A stretch of 64,000 bases of DNA from assembly GCF_023534745.1 (NCBI RefSeq), contig NZ_JAMHJQ010000012.1, positions 1 to 64,000 of the forward strand, in the 5' to 3' direction. The position numbers were made by a program, and so were the translations under genes. The notes below the pieces were generated by a model. It saw only the letters and a program-made list of their open reading frames with translations. It had not been told where the DNA came from and searched no databases. Positions 42,191 to 51,629 of the stretch are shown here, piece after piece. Positions within the stretch are counted from its first letter, which is position 1. The number at the start of each line of letters is the position of its first letter. The stretch is from Streptomyces sp. 35G-GA-8. GTDB lineage: Bacteria; Actinomycetota; Actinomycetes; Streptomycetales; Streptomycetaceae.

Positions 42191-43764
42191 TGAGCGCCCA
42201 CACCGTGACCCCCAGGACGGCGACACCCGCACCCGCACTCAACGACCGCGCCCTGGGCTGGCTGCGCTACATCTGGGACAAGGCGACCACCCCGGACGAC
42301 TGGAGCGACCAGGGCGAACCCCTCCCCTGGTGGGACCGCTACACCGCGCCGCCCATGTGCTCCTTCCCCCGGTTCGACGTCCACAACATGGCCTACGTCC
42401 TTCCGGTCCTGCTCGAATCGACCCCGGCCTGGCGCGAGGTCTACACCCGCATCGCGGACGAACTCGTCCGCCGCTACACGTCGTTCTGGGGCGCGGTCGA
42501 CTGGTGCACGCTGATCGGTCCCGACCCCGGTGCGGACCGCTATCCCCCCGCATGGCAGGCGTTCATCCCCGAACCGCTGCGCGGCCGCTACCCGCTACCG
42601 GGCTGGACCGGAAACGGGATCGAGCCGTGGGGGCTGCAGCCCGACCCGTGCGGCGCCGACGGGAACGTCTTCTACCGGGGCTGGCTGAACCTGGTCCTCG
42701 GCATCCGCCGTTACGTCTCCGGAGAGGCCACCGAGCACCGGCCGTTCGAGATCACCGGATACCAGAACCGCCGGTTCACCTGGACGCACGCGCGGATCGC
42801 CGAATTCATCTCCGCCCAGTTCCGCAGCCGCCCGCAGGGCCCGCACTGCGAGAACACGAAGATCTGGCCGTTCTGCGTCAGCGCCACCGGCCTCGGGCTC
42901 AAGCTCTACGACGCGCAGCTCGGAACCACCCTGAGCGAGCCGGTCCCGCGCTGGTTCGACTACGTCCGCCGGCACTACATGAGCCTGACCCGCTCCGGAG
43001 AGCTGAGCACCTTCGCCCTCTACTACGACCCGATCGAGCAGCGCCTCCACTCACTGCCCGGCCCTTCCGTGGCCCACGGGGTGTTCCCCTGCCTGCTGTA
43101 CATGTATCCGCAGGACCGCGAATTCTCCCTGTGGATTTACGAGTTGGCGATGCGGCGGCTCGGCTGGTCCGACCCCGATCTCCCGCTGGGCAGGCTCCGG
43201 GCCGACCCCAACCACCTCAGCACGGCCCTGTGGATGGCACACGAGACAGGGGACACCGCCACCGAGGACCGCGTCCGGGAATACGTCGAACGGGAATACC
43301 AGCCCCAGTTCTTCGGCGAGGAGAACGACCGTTTCGGATTCTGGTTCGGCTACGACTCCACCTGGCCCCGCGGACAGACCAACGCCATCCTGATGCTGGT
43401 CGAGAGCGGCACCCCGGGAGCCTGGTGGCGGATCTTCAACGAACCCCTGCCCGCCACGACGTCGGAACCGCGGCTCAGTGGCGTCGACTACCCCGCCCTC
43501 GGAATCCGTCGCGCCCGCAACAACATGGCCGACGGCGTCCTCGACATCGAGACCACGGCCGCCACCCCGTCCCGGCGGGGCACACCCACCACTCTCACCA
43601 TTGACCGGCTCCCCGTACCCGTCGAGGTCTCGGTCACCGTCGACGGCCGGGACTCGGCTGCCTGGCACGTCACTGGTGGCGATTCCATCCAGCTCGACCT
43701 CGACATCGACGACCATACGATCCGGGTCGCTTTCGGCACATCCCGTGATCCAGTTCGACGCTGA
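42187..43764 (+). CDS. Linalool dehydratase/isomerase (Ldi)-family protein
   Basis: A 525-residue protein starting at ATG 42187 (a second ATG follows), overlapping the upstream stop. The central part matches the Ldi (alpha,alpha)6-barrel: YRGWLNLVLGIRRYVSGEAT, then PHCENTKIWPFCVSATGLGL and KLYDAQLGT. These correspond to Ldi segments with the MYRGxLNLxLG and EPDNYFVQCNSVA motifs, including a Cys in the second one. FALYYDPIEQRLHSLPG and FGFWFGYDSTWPRGQ follow. A C-terminal beta domain of about 70 residues is extra. Ldi hydrates myrcene and isomerises linalool in a proteobacterium; Streptomyces members are largely unknown. No signal peptide is evident. Confidence 0.72.
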   Translation: MMSAHTVTPRTATPAPALNDRALGWLRYIWDKATTPDDWSDQGEPLPWWDRYTAPPMCSFPRFDVHNMAYVLPVLLESTPAWREVYTRIADELVRRYTSFWGAVDWCTLIGPDPGADRYPPAWQAFIPEPLRGRYPLPGWTGNGIEPWGLQPDPCGADGNVFYRGWLNLVLGIRRYVSGEATEHRPFEITGYQNRRFTWTHARIAEFISAQFRSRPQGPHCENTKIWPFCVSATGLGLKLYDAQLGTTLSEPVPRWFDYVRRHYMSLTRSGELSTFALYYDPIEQRLHSLPGPSVAHGVFPCLLYMYPQDREFSLWIYELAMRRLGWSDPDLPLGRLRADPNHLSTALWMAHETGDTATEDRVREYVEREYQPQFFGEENDRFGFWFGYDSTWPRGQTNAILMLVESGTPGAWWRIFNEPLPATTSEPRLSGVDYPALGIRRARNNMADGVLDIETTAATPSRRGTPTTLTIDRLPVPVEVSVTVDGRDSAAWHVTGGDSIQLDLDIDDHTIRVAFGTSRDPVRR

Positions 43765-43776
43765 GAGTCCGGCCCG

Positions 43777-44449
43777 CTACCGGTGTGTGGCCTGTGTGGT
43801 CACTCGCTGGATGGCGTTGACGGCGATGTCGGGGCGGTCGACGTGGATGTAGTGGCCGCTTCGGGCGGCGGTGCTGATGCTGCTGCGGCTGGAGAGCGCG
43901 AGCCATTGGTGCTGGCCTTCGGTCCACATCTGCTCCAGCGCGGGCCCGTAGTCGGGGACCTCTGCGTACTGGGACTCGTGCTTGATGATCTGCACAGGGA
44001 TGTTCCCGGCGGAGCGGACCTTCGCGTCGGCGATGAGGAACTTCTCCGGGTTCTGCCCCTTGTTCACCGCGATGGTCCGGTCCCGCAGTTCGGCCGCCGG
44101 GCCGGTGGCTGCCCTCGCCGAGCCGGTCGTAGGAGCAGACCCTGGCCTTCTCGCTCAAGGTCTTCTGCAGGTCGGCCATCGTATCCAGCCCGTCGCCCCC
44201 TCCGGCCATCAGGACGACGACCGGCTGACGGTGTGCCCAGCCGCCGGAGCACGAGACGTTGACCAAGTGGCCTCCGACACGGATCTTCTTGGTTCCGGAG
44301 AACGAGTCCTCGTGGTCGTGCCGCGCGGTCGTGTCGGATGCCCGATGCGTCTGTGCCGCGGTGGTGACGTTCCGGTAGCCGATGGTGCCCGCGCCGGCCA
44401 CGGCGCAGCATGTCGCGGCCACAGCGGTTGCCTTGAGCGTGCGGTTCAT
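43777..44449 (-). pseudogene. Secreted alpha/beta hydrolase with an internal deletion
   Basis: The start (ATG 44449 behind GGAGG) gives a signal peptide and LVNVSCSGGWAHRQPVVVLM and ARVCSYDRLGEGS. After that the frame changes, and the C-terminal part (KGQNPEKFLIADAKVRSAGN, then HQWLALSSRSSISTAARSGH with the catalytic His) resumes in another frame. The segment that should carry the nucleophile GHSLGG is missing. The gene is inactive. Confidence 0.78.
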
Positions 44450-44719
44450 GAGGGCCTCCAAGAAGACAAGGGGAAGTAGACGGGTGAGGAACGGGATGGG
44501 TGTGCGGGACGCCGCGTGCCGACGGAAACGCTACGGATTCGGCGGCCCCGGATCGTCACCCCGCAGAGCGCACTTGCGCGTGGCTCCCACGGGAGAGGCC
44601 GGCCCGGACGCAGGAGAGGGCTACCGCACGATGCCGGCTCCGGGACGGGCCGTGGGCGTGGGGGTGGGGGTGGGCGCGGGCGCGGCGCCCACAGGTCGCT
44701 CGGGGGAACGGCTGCCGGT

Positions 44720-45811
44720 TCAGCCGGTCTTGACGGGGGTCAGGGTGAACCCGTCGTTGGGCTTGCCCGCGAGGAGGGCCGCCAGCCCGCCGCTGAGCGC
44801 GTACGTCGTCCCGCCCGGTCCCGTGGTCACATCGCTGGTGACGGGATCCTCGACGGTGTCGGTGACCGTCACCGTGGCTTCCTTCCAGCCGTCACGGGGC
44901 TCCACGCGCTGAATCCTGGCCGGCTTGCCGGACAAGAGACCGCTGCTGACCGCCGTGATCGAGCCGTCCTTCAGGAGCCGCATGCCGGCCGTGGGGGACG
45001 CCAGCGGCGCGGAGAGCTTCACCTTCTGTGCCTGTTCGGGATGTTGGACGGGCACCCGCACCAGGGATCCGTCGGCCATGGCGGTGATCAGCTGGTTCCC
45101 CTTCACCCACTCCACCGCTGCCATCCCCACACCGTCCAGGAAGTCGGGAATATCCAGCTTGCCCTGGAGCAGGTCGCTCCGCAGGAAGACCGAGGCGCGG
45201 CCCTCGCGGTCGATACGGAACACCGTCGGGGTCAGCTCGTCGACCGCGTAGGCGGTGCCGTCGGGCCCCACCGTCACGTCAGAAATCAGGTGCTGCTTGC
45301 CGTCGAGGGCGACCGCGGTCAGATCGACGCACCAGTCCTGCTTCCCGGTGGCCAGGTCGTAGCTGCCCACACCGGCGATGCGGAAGGGGGCCTCCTTGCG
45401 GGAACGGTCGGCGGTGCCGTAGTCCACATTGCTGACCAGGATGCGGTCCCGCTCGCGGTCGGCGAGGACGGCCTGCGCCGACACCAGTTCCGGATCATCG
45501 ATATGGGTGCGCACCTTTCCGTCCGGACCGACGGCGTAGACCTTGCCCTGCTTCAGCGAGCCGGTGAAGAACGTCTTCGACTGCGCGTCGAAGTCCAGCG
45601 AGTGCGGGAACACATTCGGGCCGTCGGCCTTGATGACGCTGGGCGTCCTCTGCTTGCTCTGCTGCTTGCTCTGCTGCGTGCTCTGCTCGGTCCGGGGCCG
45701 CTCGGAGCCGGATGTGGCGGAGGAACCGCTCGCGGCCAATGCCATACCGGTGGCCGCCGCAACGACAAGCGCCGCGCCGGCGACGGCGATCTTCAGCTTC
45801 GTCTTCTTCAT
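44720..45811 (-). CDS. Secreted beta-propeller (SMP-30/gluconolactonase-like) protein
   Basis: A 363-residue protein starting at ATG 45811 behind CGAGGAAC. The signal peptide is MKKTKLKIAVAGAALVVAAA and on. A Gln/Ser/Lys-rich spacer (STQQSKQQSK) follows. The rest shows repeated propeller-blade motifs such as GKVYAVGPDGKVRTHI, SDVTVGPDGTAYAVDE and SDVTTGPGGTTYALSGG. The family binds sugars, lactones or calcium; the specific role is unknown. No operon partner. Confidence 0.8.
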   Translation of the reverse strand: MKKTKLKIAVAGAALVVAAATGMALAASGSSATSGSERPRTEQSTQQSKQQSKQRTPSVIKADGPNVFPHSLDFDAQSKTFFTGSLKQGKVYAVGPDGKVRTHIDDPELVSAQAVLADRERDRILVSNVDYGTADRSRKEAPFRIAGVGSYDLATGKQDWCVDLTAVALDGKQHLISDVTVGPDGTAYAVDELTPTVFRIDREGRASVFLRSDLLQGKLDIPDFLDGVGMAAVEWVKGNQLITAMADGSLVRVPVQHPEQAQKVKLSAPLASPTAGMRLLKDGSITAVSSGLLSGKPARIQRVEPRDGWKEATVTVTDTVEDPVTSDVTTGPGGTTYALSGGLAALLAGKPNDGFTLTPVKTG

Positions 45812-45870
45812 CGTCTCTGTTCCTCGGGAGAGTTGGGGTGGGGGTGTACTGCGGGTGGGCTGCGTGGGGG

Positions 45871-46370
45871 TCACGCGGTGATGTCGCGTCCGAGCAGGGC
45901 GGCCAGCCGGTCGATCGCGGGGGCGTCTTCCGGAACGATCCGGGACGGCGCGAACGCCCGGCCCGGAGGGCAGCTGCGCCACCAGGCCCCGGGCGAACTC
46001 GGTCTCCCGCTCGACCGTGGCGTGATCGAACAGGGCTTTCTCGCCGATGGCCTGGGCCAGATCCCAGCCGTGCACCAGGTGCTCGATGGTCTACAGATGC
46101 AGCGCGACGGAGCCGGGCACCTCACCGATCGGGGCCCGCACCGTGCGCTCCAGCGCTCCCGGGCCCGCGAAGGCGGCCACCAGGGCGGCGGCCGACGCTC
46201 GGAACGTCTCCTTGAGCGCTCCCGGAACGGGGCCGGCATCGAGAGCCGGCAGGAACGGCTCCGCCCGCATCACGACGGCGAACGTGTGCGCAGCGTCATC
46301 GCCGGGCAGGAAGGCGCGCGTGACAAGGCCCCCACGGCACTCCCTGCCGGCCTCGGGCCGGGGGCTGCCG
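45871..46370 (-). pseudogene. TIGR03086/mycothiol-dependent maleylpyruvate isomerase-like pseudogene
   Basis: The frame has DAGPVPGALKETFRASAAAL and TVRAPIGEVPGSVALHL, then an in-frame TAG, then TIEHLVHGWDLAQAIGEKAL with the His-Gly-Trp-Asp metal motif of this DinB-like family. A frameshift follows near 45965 before AFAPSRIVPEDAPAIDRLAA. One nonsense codon and one frame change make it nonfunctional. Confidence 0.72.
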
Positions 46371-46431
46371 GGTGATGCTCAGGCGTAACGCTCTGAGCGG
46401 GCGGCTGAGTTGCGGCGGTCGGACGGCCGGA

Positions 46432-47364
46432 TCAGGAGTGCGCGGGAGGAACGGCGCGTGCGTGGATGTCGGCGGCGGGGTGGGCAGTTGCCGACCTGTC
46501 CGCGGCGGGCAGGAGGGTCTGGTTGAGCAACCGCAGTGCTGTCTGGGCGGCGGAGTCCGGCGCCGCTGTCGTCACCACCACCCGGATCCCCTGCCCCCGG
46601 GGAACCGGGAGCGAGTGCTGCAGCACGTCCAGCTCCCCGACCGTCGGATGGCGCATCCGGTACTCGGCCATGTCCCAGCCGCGCACCCGGTGCTCTGCCC
46701 ACAGCGTGGCGAACTGCGGGCTGCGCATGGTCAACTCCCCTATGAGGGAGGCCAGCTGCGGGTCGTTCGGATATTCGCCGACCGCCTGCCGCAGCTTGCC
46801 CACCACGTCCCGTGCCTTCCTGGGCCAGTCCACGTACAGGTCCCGCGTATGGGCGTCCAGGAATACCAGCCGGGCGGTGTTGGGCCGTGTGGCCGCTCGA
46901 TCCGGGCTGTCCGGGGCCAAGTGCCCGGCGAACAACGCATGCCCGGCGCGGTTCCACGTCAGGATGTCCGAGCGTCGACCGAGGACGACCACGGGTGAGT
47001 CCCCGAAGGCATCGACCAGTTGGCGCACCGCCGCGGTGACACGCTCGGCGGGAAGCCGACGGCGGCTCTGCCGGGCATCACCGGACAGGGTGTGCAGGTG
47101 GCGCCGCTCCGCGTCATCCAGCCGCAGAGCCGTGGCCAACGCGTCGAGGACCTGCGGCGAGGCGTTGAGCGACAGCCCCTGTTCCAGCCGGATGTAGTAG
47201 GCCACGCTGACACCGGCCAACTGGGCCAGTTCCTCACGCCGCAGCCCCGGCACCCGCCGCAGGTCGCCGTAGTCCGGCAATTCCACGTCCGCCGGCTTCA
47301 ACTGCGCCCGACGCGTGGACAGGAACTCACCGAGGAGGGACTTGCCGTGCGCTGTGTCGTTCAT
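46432..47364 (-). CDS. XRE-type regulator with MmyB-like ligand domain
   Basis: A 310-residue regulator starting at ATG 47364. The N-terminal helix-turn-helix is RVPGLRREELAQLAGVSVAY and YIRLEQGLSLNASPQVLDAL. The C-terminal 190 residues are the MmyB-like domain: ILTWNRAGHALFAGHL, FLDAHTRDLYVDWPRKARDV and HPTVGELDVLQHSLPV. This is a very common Streptomyces regulator type whose ligands may be fatty acids. Such genes are often divergent from an SDR gene; here no intact neighbour lies upstream. Confidence 0.92.
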   Translation of the reverse strand: MNDTAHGKSLLGEFLSTRRAQLKPADVELPDYGDLRRVPGLRREELAQLAGVSVAYYIRLEQGLSLNASPQVLDALATALRLDDAERRHLHTLSGDARQSRRRLPAERVTAAVRQLVDAFGDSPVVVLGRRSDILTWNRAGHALFAGHLAPDSPDRAATRPNTARLVFLDAHTRDLYVDWPRKARDVVGKLRQAVGEYPNDPQLASLIGELTMRSPQFATLWAEHRVRGWDMAEYRMRHPTVGELDVLQHSLPVPRGQGIRVVVTTAAPDSAAQTALRLLNQTLLPAADRSATAHPAADIHARAVPPAHS

Positions 47365-47594
47365 GCGACCGAGTATGGCCATGCCCTCCACAGCTAGCCT
47401 GCCCCTGGGAGTAGCAGACACGAAGTCGCAAGCATGCGAGGCGCCTTTGCCCTCACAGGAACCGCGGCGCGTTGCCGGTGCGGGACAGCGCCGCCCCCGC
47501 CGACAGCGAGACGATGCCCGTAGAAATCGCCTGGCGCATCAGGAATCACCGTCGGGGTGTCGGGGTGTCCGCTCCAGAGAGTTGGCTCAGTTGC

Positions 47595-47853
47595 GGTCGC
47601 AAGGGAGAACGGCGTCATGGAAACCCGGGTCGCCGCACTGCTGGAGGCCCAGCCTCTCGCGAAGGTCCTGACCTCCATGCCTGGGGTCGCGGTCAGGACA
47701 GGTGCCCGCATCCTGGCCGAGATCGGCGAGGTCGGCGCGTTCCGCACCGCGCCGCCGACTCTACGGGCCTGCGACGTTCCCGAGGTCCACCCGGGCCTGC
47801 TGCAGTGGGCTGACGACACGTCGTACGCGGCCGACGCGGCTCGGGCGCGGTAG
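47595..47853 (+). pseudogene. IS110-family transposase fragment
   Basis: The frame reads METRVAALLEAQPLAKVLTS and MPGVAVRTGARILAEIGEVG, the transposase_20 region of a second type of IS110 enzyme. Both ends are missing. Confidence 0.7.
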
Positions 47854-48238
47854 AGGGTCAGACAAGGCCAGCCCAAAGCCGCCTCGGAATGATCTTTGCG
47901 CTCTGATCCCCTGCTGCCCCACCACCACCGAGGAACTGATCGTGTCCTGGATCCCGGTGTTCTGATCTCGCAGGTCCATGGGCTGGAGATGATTGCTGCA
48001 CGAATCCCGGGGTTACGCCACAGAGCGGCAGAGCACCCGAAGGAGAAAGAACCCCCGGGCCACAGCGTCGGGGACTCAGTCGGGTTCAGGGGAACTCACG
48101 GGGTGTCGCACAAAGGCTCGTGAGTTCAGCTGAACTGAAGCTTGTTCAGAAGGAACTCGGGGGTCGGTCCGTGTTGTCAGCTGGGGTACCCGTGGGTTCG
48201 ACAGGAACGTGTGTGTGGTGCGGCGTCGCTGCGCAGGC
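47854..48238. other. Intergenic region without a supported gene
   Basis: The 385 bases between the IS110 fragment and the 3' end of the SDR gene show no domain-bearing frame. The pieces of open frame resemble decayed transposase tail, but not well enough to call. Confidence 0.4.
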
Positions 48239-48970
48239 CTATCCCTGGGCTGTGGGGCGAACAACGATGTCACCTACATCGACACCGTCCGGCTGTTCGA
48301 TGGCGAAAGCGATGGCGCGGGCCACCGCGTCCGGCGAAAGAGCGATCTCCATCATCTTGTCGATCTGGTCCTTCACAGCCGGATCCATGCGCTCTGCGAA
48401 GTCCGTGCGGACGGCGCCGGGCGAGACGACGGTGACGCGGAGGCTGTCGCCGGCCTCCTGGCGCAGGCCCTCGGAGATGGTGCGCACGGCGTTCTTCGTG
48501 CCGGCGTACACCGATTGGAGCGGCACGATGCGCAGTCCGGCGGTGGACACGGTGTTGACGAAGTGCCCGAAGCCCTGCTCCCGGAATACGGGAAGAGCTG
48601 CGGCGATCCCGTACAGGACCCCTTTGAGGTTGACGTCGATCATCTCCTCCCAGTCCTCGACGCGCAGGTCGTCCAGCCGGGAGATCAGACCGATCCCGGC
48701 ATTGCTGACGAGGACGTCGAGCTTGCCGTATCGATCGCGTGCCAGCTTGACGAGGCCGGAAAGGTCCTCGTGTCGGGTCACGTCCGTGCGGGCCCAGGCG
48801 GCTTCACCGCCGGCCTTTTCGATGCGGGCGGCCAGGGCTTCAAGACGCTCCGGACGGCGTGCCCCGAGGACGATCTTCGCGCCGCGCTCGGCGAGCAGGA
48901 GCGCGGTCGCCTCACCGATGCCGCTGCTGGCGCCCGTGATCGCCACGACTTTTCCTTCGATTCCCGACAT
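48239..48970 (-). CDS. Short-chain dehydrogenase/reductase
   Basis: A 243-residue oxidoreductase starting at ATG 48970. It has the cofactor motif TGASSGIGEATALLLA, the Arg pair in GARRPERLE suggesting NADP, NAGIGL, catalytic Ser in TVSTAGLR and YAGTKNAVRT with the Tyr-x-x-x-Lys pair. The C-terminal SPDAVARAIAFAIEQPDGVD is typical of the YdfG-like group. It is divergent to a TetR gene, and two operator palindromes lie between them. Confidence 0.92.
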   Translation of the reverse strand: MSGIEGKVVAITGASSGIGEATALLLAERGAKIVLGARRPERLEALAARIEKAGGEAAWARTDVTRHEDLSGLVKLARDRYGKLDVLVSNAGIGLISRLDDLRVEDWEEMIDVNLKGVLYGIAAALPVFREQGFGHFVNTVSTAGLRIVPLQSVYAGTKNAVRTISEGLRQEAGDSLRVTVVSPGAVRTDFAERMDPAVKDQIDKMMEIALSPDAVARAIAFAIEQPDGVDVGDIVVRPTAQG

Positions 48971-49026
48971 GATGAACAGTCCTTCGAGCAGAGGAGTGGG
49001 GGCGGGGCGGCCATGCCCTACAGTGA

Positions 49027-49076
49027 AAGTGGAGGCCCCGCCACTTCACTCACACTAAGTGGCGGCCCCTCCACTT
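49027..49076. promoter_or_regulatory. Two TetR operators between divergent SDR and TetR genes
   Basis: AAGTGGAGGCCCCGCCACTT (49027-49046) and AAGTGGCGGCCCCTCCACTT (49057-49076) are imperfect palindromes and inverted copies of each other. Their centres are 30 bases apart, about three helical turns. Confidence 0.85.
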
Positions 49077-49104
49077 AGCAAATGGAGACAAGGGAGAGCC
49101 ATTG

Positions 49105-49695
49105 ATGACCCGGGATGCAGGACGCCCGCTGAGGGCTGACGCACAGCGGAACCGGGACAAGATCCTGGCCGCCGCGGTACGCGTGTTCACTGAAGAGGGA
49201 CTGGATGCGCACTTCGAGCGCATCGCCAGAGAAGCGGGCGTGGGAACCGGCACCCTCTACCGCAACTTCCCGACCAGGGAAGCTCTGATCGAGGCGGCGT
49301 ACCGCAACGAAGTGGCCCGGCTGTGCGACGCCGTCCCCGGCCTCCTTGCGGCGATGTCGCCGCCTGAGGCCCTTCGGGCCTGGACTCGCCGCTTCATTGA
49401 CTACGCCACCGCCAAACTCGGTATGGCCGATGCCCTGCGAGCCGTGGTCAGCTCGGGAACGAATCCCTACGCCGACAGTCACAAGATGATTCAGGCCGCC
49501 CTCTCCTCCCTCATGGACGCCAATACCGCTGCCGGAACGATCCGGTCCGACATCAGCCCGACCGACATGTTCGCCGCCCTCGCTGGTATCGCCCTCACCT
49601 CGGCCAAGCCCGAGCAACGAGAGCAGGCCGAACGCCTCCTCGACCTCACCCTGGACGGACTGAAACCCGCGCCGTCGCGGCTCCCCGAAAACTGA
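49105..49695 (+). CDS. TetR-family regulator
   Basis: A 196-residue regulator starting at ATG 49105 behind GGGAGAG. The helix-turn-helix is RNRDKILAAAVRVFTEEGLD, AHFERIAREAGVGTGTLYRN and FPTREALIEAAYRNEV. The C-terminal domain (FIDYATAKLGMADALRAVVS) is of the common SbtR-like kind. It most likely controls itself and the divergent SDR gene through the two palindromes between them. Confidence 0.92.
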   Translation: MTRDAGRPLRADAQRNRDKILAAAVRVFTEEGLDAHFERIAREAGVGTGTLYRNFPTREALIEAAYRNEVARLCDAVPGLLAAMSPPEALRAWTRRFIDYATAKLGMADALRAVVSSGTNPYADSHKMIQAALSSLMDANTAAGTIRSDISPTDMFAALAGIALTSAKPEQREQAERLLDLTLDGLKPAPSRLPEN

Positions 49696-49932
49696 CGGCA
49701 GAAGCCGCGATCTCGGCCACCTGATTGCCCGCATCGACGATGAGTGCGAACGTCGCACTCTGCCGAACCCCGGGCCGGTGAACGCCTTCACGGTGGGTGG
49801 CTGGTGGTGGCCAAGAATCCGTGAACATTGAGGATGGTCCCGAAGCAAGGACCCAGGCGCTCTCAAAAACTCGGCGACATCACTCTCCCGTGGACCAAGA
49901 CACTCTCCACTCTGAGCTACAGGTGCTCTCGT

Positions 49933-49960
49933 AACTCAGGTTCTGACACAGCTTCCGTGA
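49933..49960. repeat. Diverged solo copy of the IS-end repeat
   Basis: AACTCAGGTTCTGACACAGC followed by TTCCGTGA resembles the ends of the MITE-like element at 15482-15638. Confidence 0.5.
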
Positions 49961-49965
49961 AGCGG

Positions 49966-50283
49966 TCACCATTTGTGATCAGTGGGTGTTTCGAGTGCTT
50001 GGAGGATCTGTCGCACCTCCTGGCGCCGCTGGTCGGCGTCGGCGCTCTCCACCCAGCCGGTTGTCATTTCTGATCCGTCCTGGGGAACACGGTCCAGTGC
50101 GGGTCTGGCCGACACGCGAAGGGATACGGAGCTCAGCGCCCCGCCTTCGGACCGTCGCGTCCAGCTCGGCCTTCGACGCGTACGCGACCTCGAAGACGGC
50201 CTGCCCCAGCTCCTCGACCTCCACCGGCCCTCCCGAGCGCCAGCCCGTACTGGTTCGAGCAAGCCATACTCGCCGACCACCAC
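49966..50283 (-). pseudogene. Decayed small gene of unknown function
   Basis: Two minus-strand frames each look partly protein-like: EEVEELGQ-type helix with AVFEVAYASKAELDATVRRR in one, and EMTTGWVESADADQRRQEVR plus QILQALETPTDHKW in the other. The likely reading is a small gene broken by frameshifts. Family unknown; low confidence. Confidence 0.3.
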
Positions 50284-50391
50284 CAGGCCGAACGCCCGTG
50301 AACCGCCCGTGGGAGGGAGAATCGCTGGGACTCAGCGAGATCACAAGGAGATGTCCAGCGCCGCCGAAAGCTTCGGGATTAGGGGCTCTCC

Positions 50392-50709
50392 TTACGGAAG
50401 CGCCCGCGGGCGCCACTCCTCACGATAGTCCGGGGCGTCGTGGTAGCTCTGAGCGAGAAGTCTGACTGCCATGCCAAGGCCAGCGGCCCAACCAGCCTCG
50501 AAGTCCTTGCTGTTGCTGTTGCCAGCTGGCGTGTCGCGGTGTGCAACCGATGCGTAGAGGTCCGTGACAGCGCGAACCATGTCAATCATAGGGATCGTGC
50601 TGTCGAGGGTCACGTCCGTGTCGGGGGGAGCAAGCGACGTGATCATCACGACGTTGTGCTCGTCCGCGTCGAGTCTCCTACGCACGAACTGGATGAGGTC
50701 ATCAGTCAT
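50392..50709 (-). CDS. DUF6221-like small protein
   Basis: A 105-residue frame starting at ATG 50709 with GGAAAGG before it. It begins MTDDLIQFVRRRLDADEHNV and ends SYHDAPDYREEWRPRALP. The start (TDDLxxFxRxRLDxDE) and the HxDYREEWRP end are typical of DUF6221 proteins of Streptomyces, whose function is unknown. The middle part is less typical. Confidence 0.65.
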   Translation of the reverse strand: MTDDLIQFVRRRLDADEHNVVMITSLAPPDTDVTLDSTIPMIDMVRAVTDLYASVAHRDTPAGNSNSKDFEAGWAAGLGMAVRLLAQSYHDAPDYREEWRPRALP

Positions 50710-51177
50710 GACGATCATCCTTTCCGATAGCCGTGTGGTGCGTGAACCCTGCGGTCCCGTCGGCCGGCGGCCTGCCCGGACGTCCACTCGTGCCGTGGGC
50801 ATCCCACCTTCAGTCGCACCGGACGGCAGGACCTGTTGAGAGGAAAACGGATCTGACCGGCGACATCGACTGAGACGCCAGACCGCTGGCCTGCCTCTCC
50901 CCCTCGCGCGGTCCTCGCGGTCCTCCCCCAGCGGCGCCGTCTGCGCGGCCGCAGCCGCCGTCCCGGCCTCTCCCGCCGCGCCCGACGCACGGGCCTGGCG
51001 CAGAGCCACGGCGTGGGAGGAGTGGCACGCGGTCATGGTCGTAGTCCGTGCCACGACCATGACCGCGTGCAGGTGCGTCTCGCGCAGTGGCCGGAGCTCC
51101 GAGAGCCTGCGGGCCCACCCGACTGTGCGCGGCGCGCGAACGGTTCTCAGAGATGCTGACGAAGGCCGCCTTGATCG
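50710..51177. other. Intergenic region holding a long perfect hairpin
   Basis: No gene is supported in these 468 bases. The main feature is the 18-base inverted repeat at 51025-51070 described separately. Confidence 0.45.
51025..51070. terminator. Perfect 18-bp stem, 10-base loop hairpin
   Basis: GCACGCGGTCATGGTCGT (51025-51042) is followed after 10 bases by its exact reverse complement (51053-51070). It lies 108 bases downstream of the stop of the SnoaL-like gene (minus strand) and could end that transcript. A role as a recombination site or RNA element is also possible. Confidence 0.65.
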
Positions 51178-51570
51178 TCAGCCGGCCAGCTGTCGCTGAA
51201 CTGCCTGGGCGTCGATCAGATAGTTCATTTCGTAGAAGCGCCCGTCACGGACCTTGTGGAAGGCGTATTCGCCGTACTCGACGGTTGCGCCGGTGGGGGT
51301 CAGACCGAACCACTCCTTCGCGGGTGTCCCCTTGTTGAACAGACGGGCCGCCACGCGATCACCCTCGACGGCGAGGTCCTGGACCCGCCAGGTGAAGTCC
51401 GGCACCGCGTCGCCGTGCCCCTCCAGCTCGGCGATGACGTCGTCCCGCGTGACCCGCTGGCCGTTCATGACGAGCTCGTCGTGAATGAATTCGGTCATGC
51501 GCTGAAAGTCGTGAGTGTTGAGTGCGTCGATGTAGCGCTGGAAAAACTCGCGCAGGTCGGTGTCGGACAT
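51178..51570 (-). CDS. SnoaL-like/ester-cyclase-type protein
   Basis: A 130-residue alpha+beta barrel protein. I prefer ATG 51570 (behind AGAGAGG) over ATG 51609. It shows REFFQRYIDALNTHDFQRMT, EFIHDELVMNGQRVTRDDVI and FTWRVQDLAVEGDRVAARLF, then a KEWFGLTPTG loop, the usual SnoaL/NTF2-like pattern. Such proteins act as cyclases, hydrolases or isomerases or only bind ligands. It lies 59 bases downstream of the SDR gene on the same strand, so the two probably form an operon under the TetR regulator at 52471. Confidence 0.85.
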   Translation of the reverse strand: MSDTDLREFFQRYIDALNTHDFQRMTEFIHDELVMNGQRVTRDDVIAELEGHGDAVPDFTWRVQDLAVEGDRVAARLFNKGTPAKEWFGLTPTGATVEYGEYAFHKVRDGRFYEMNYLIDAQAVQRQLAG

Positions 51571-51629
51571 GATGGCCTCTCTGTCGCTCTGGATCTCGGG
51601 TTGTGTCATTCGGGTCGCGTACGCCGATG

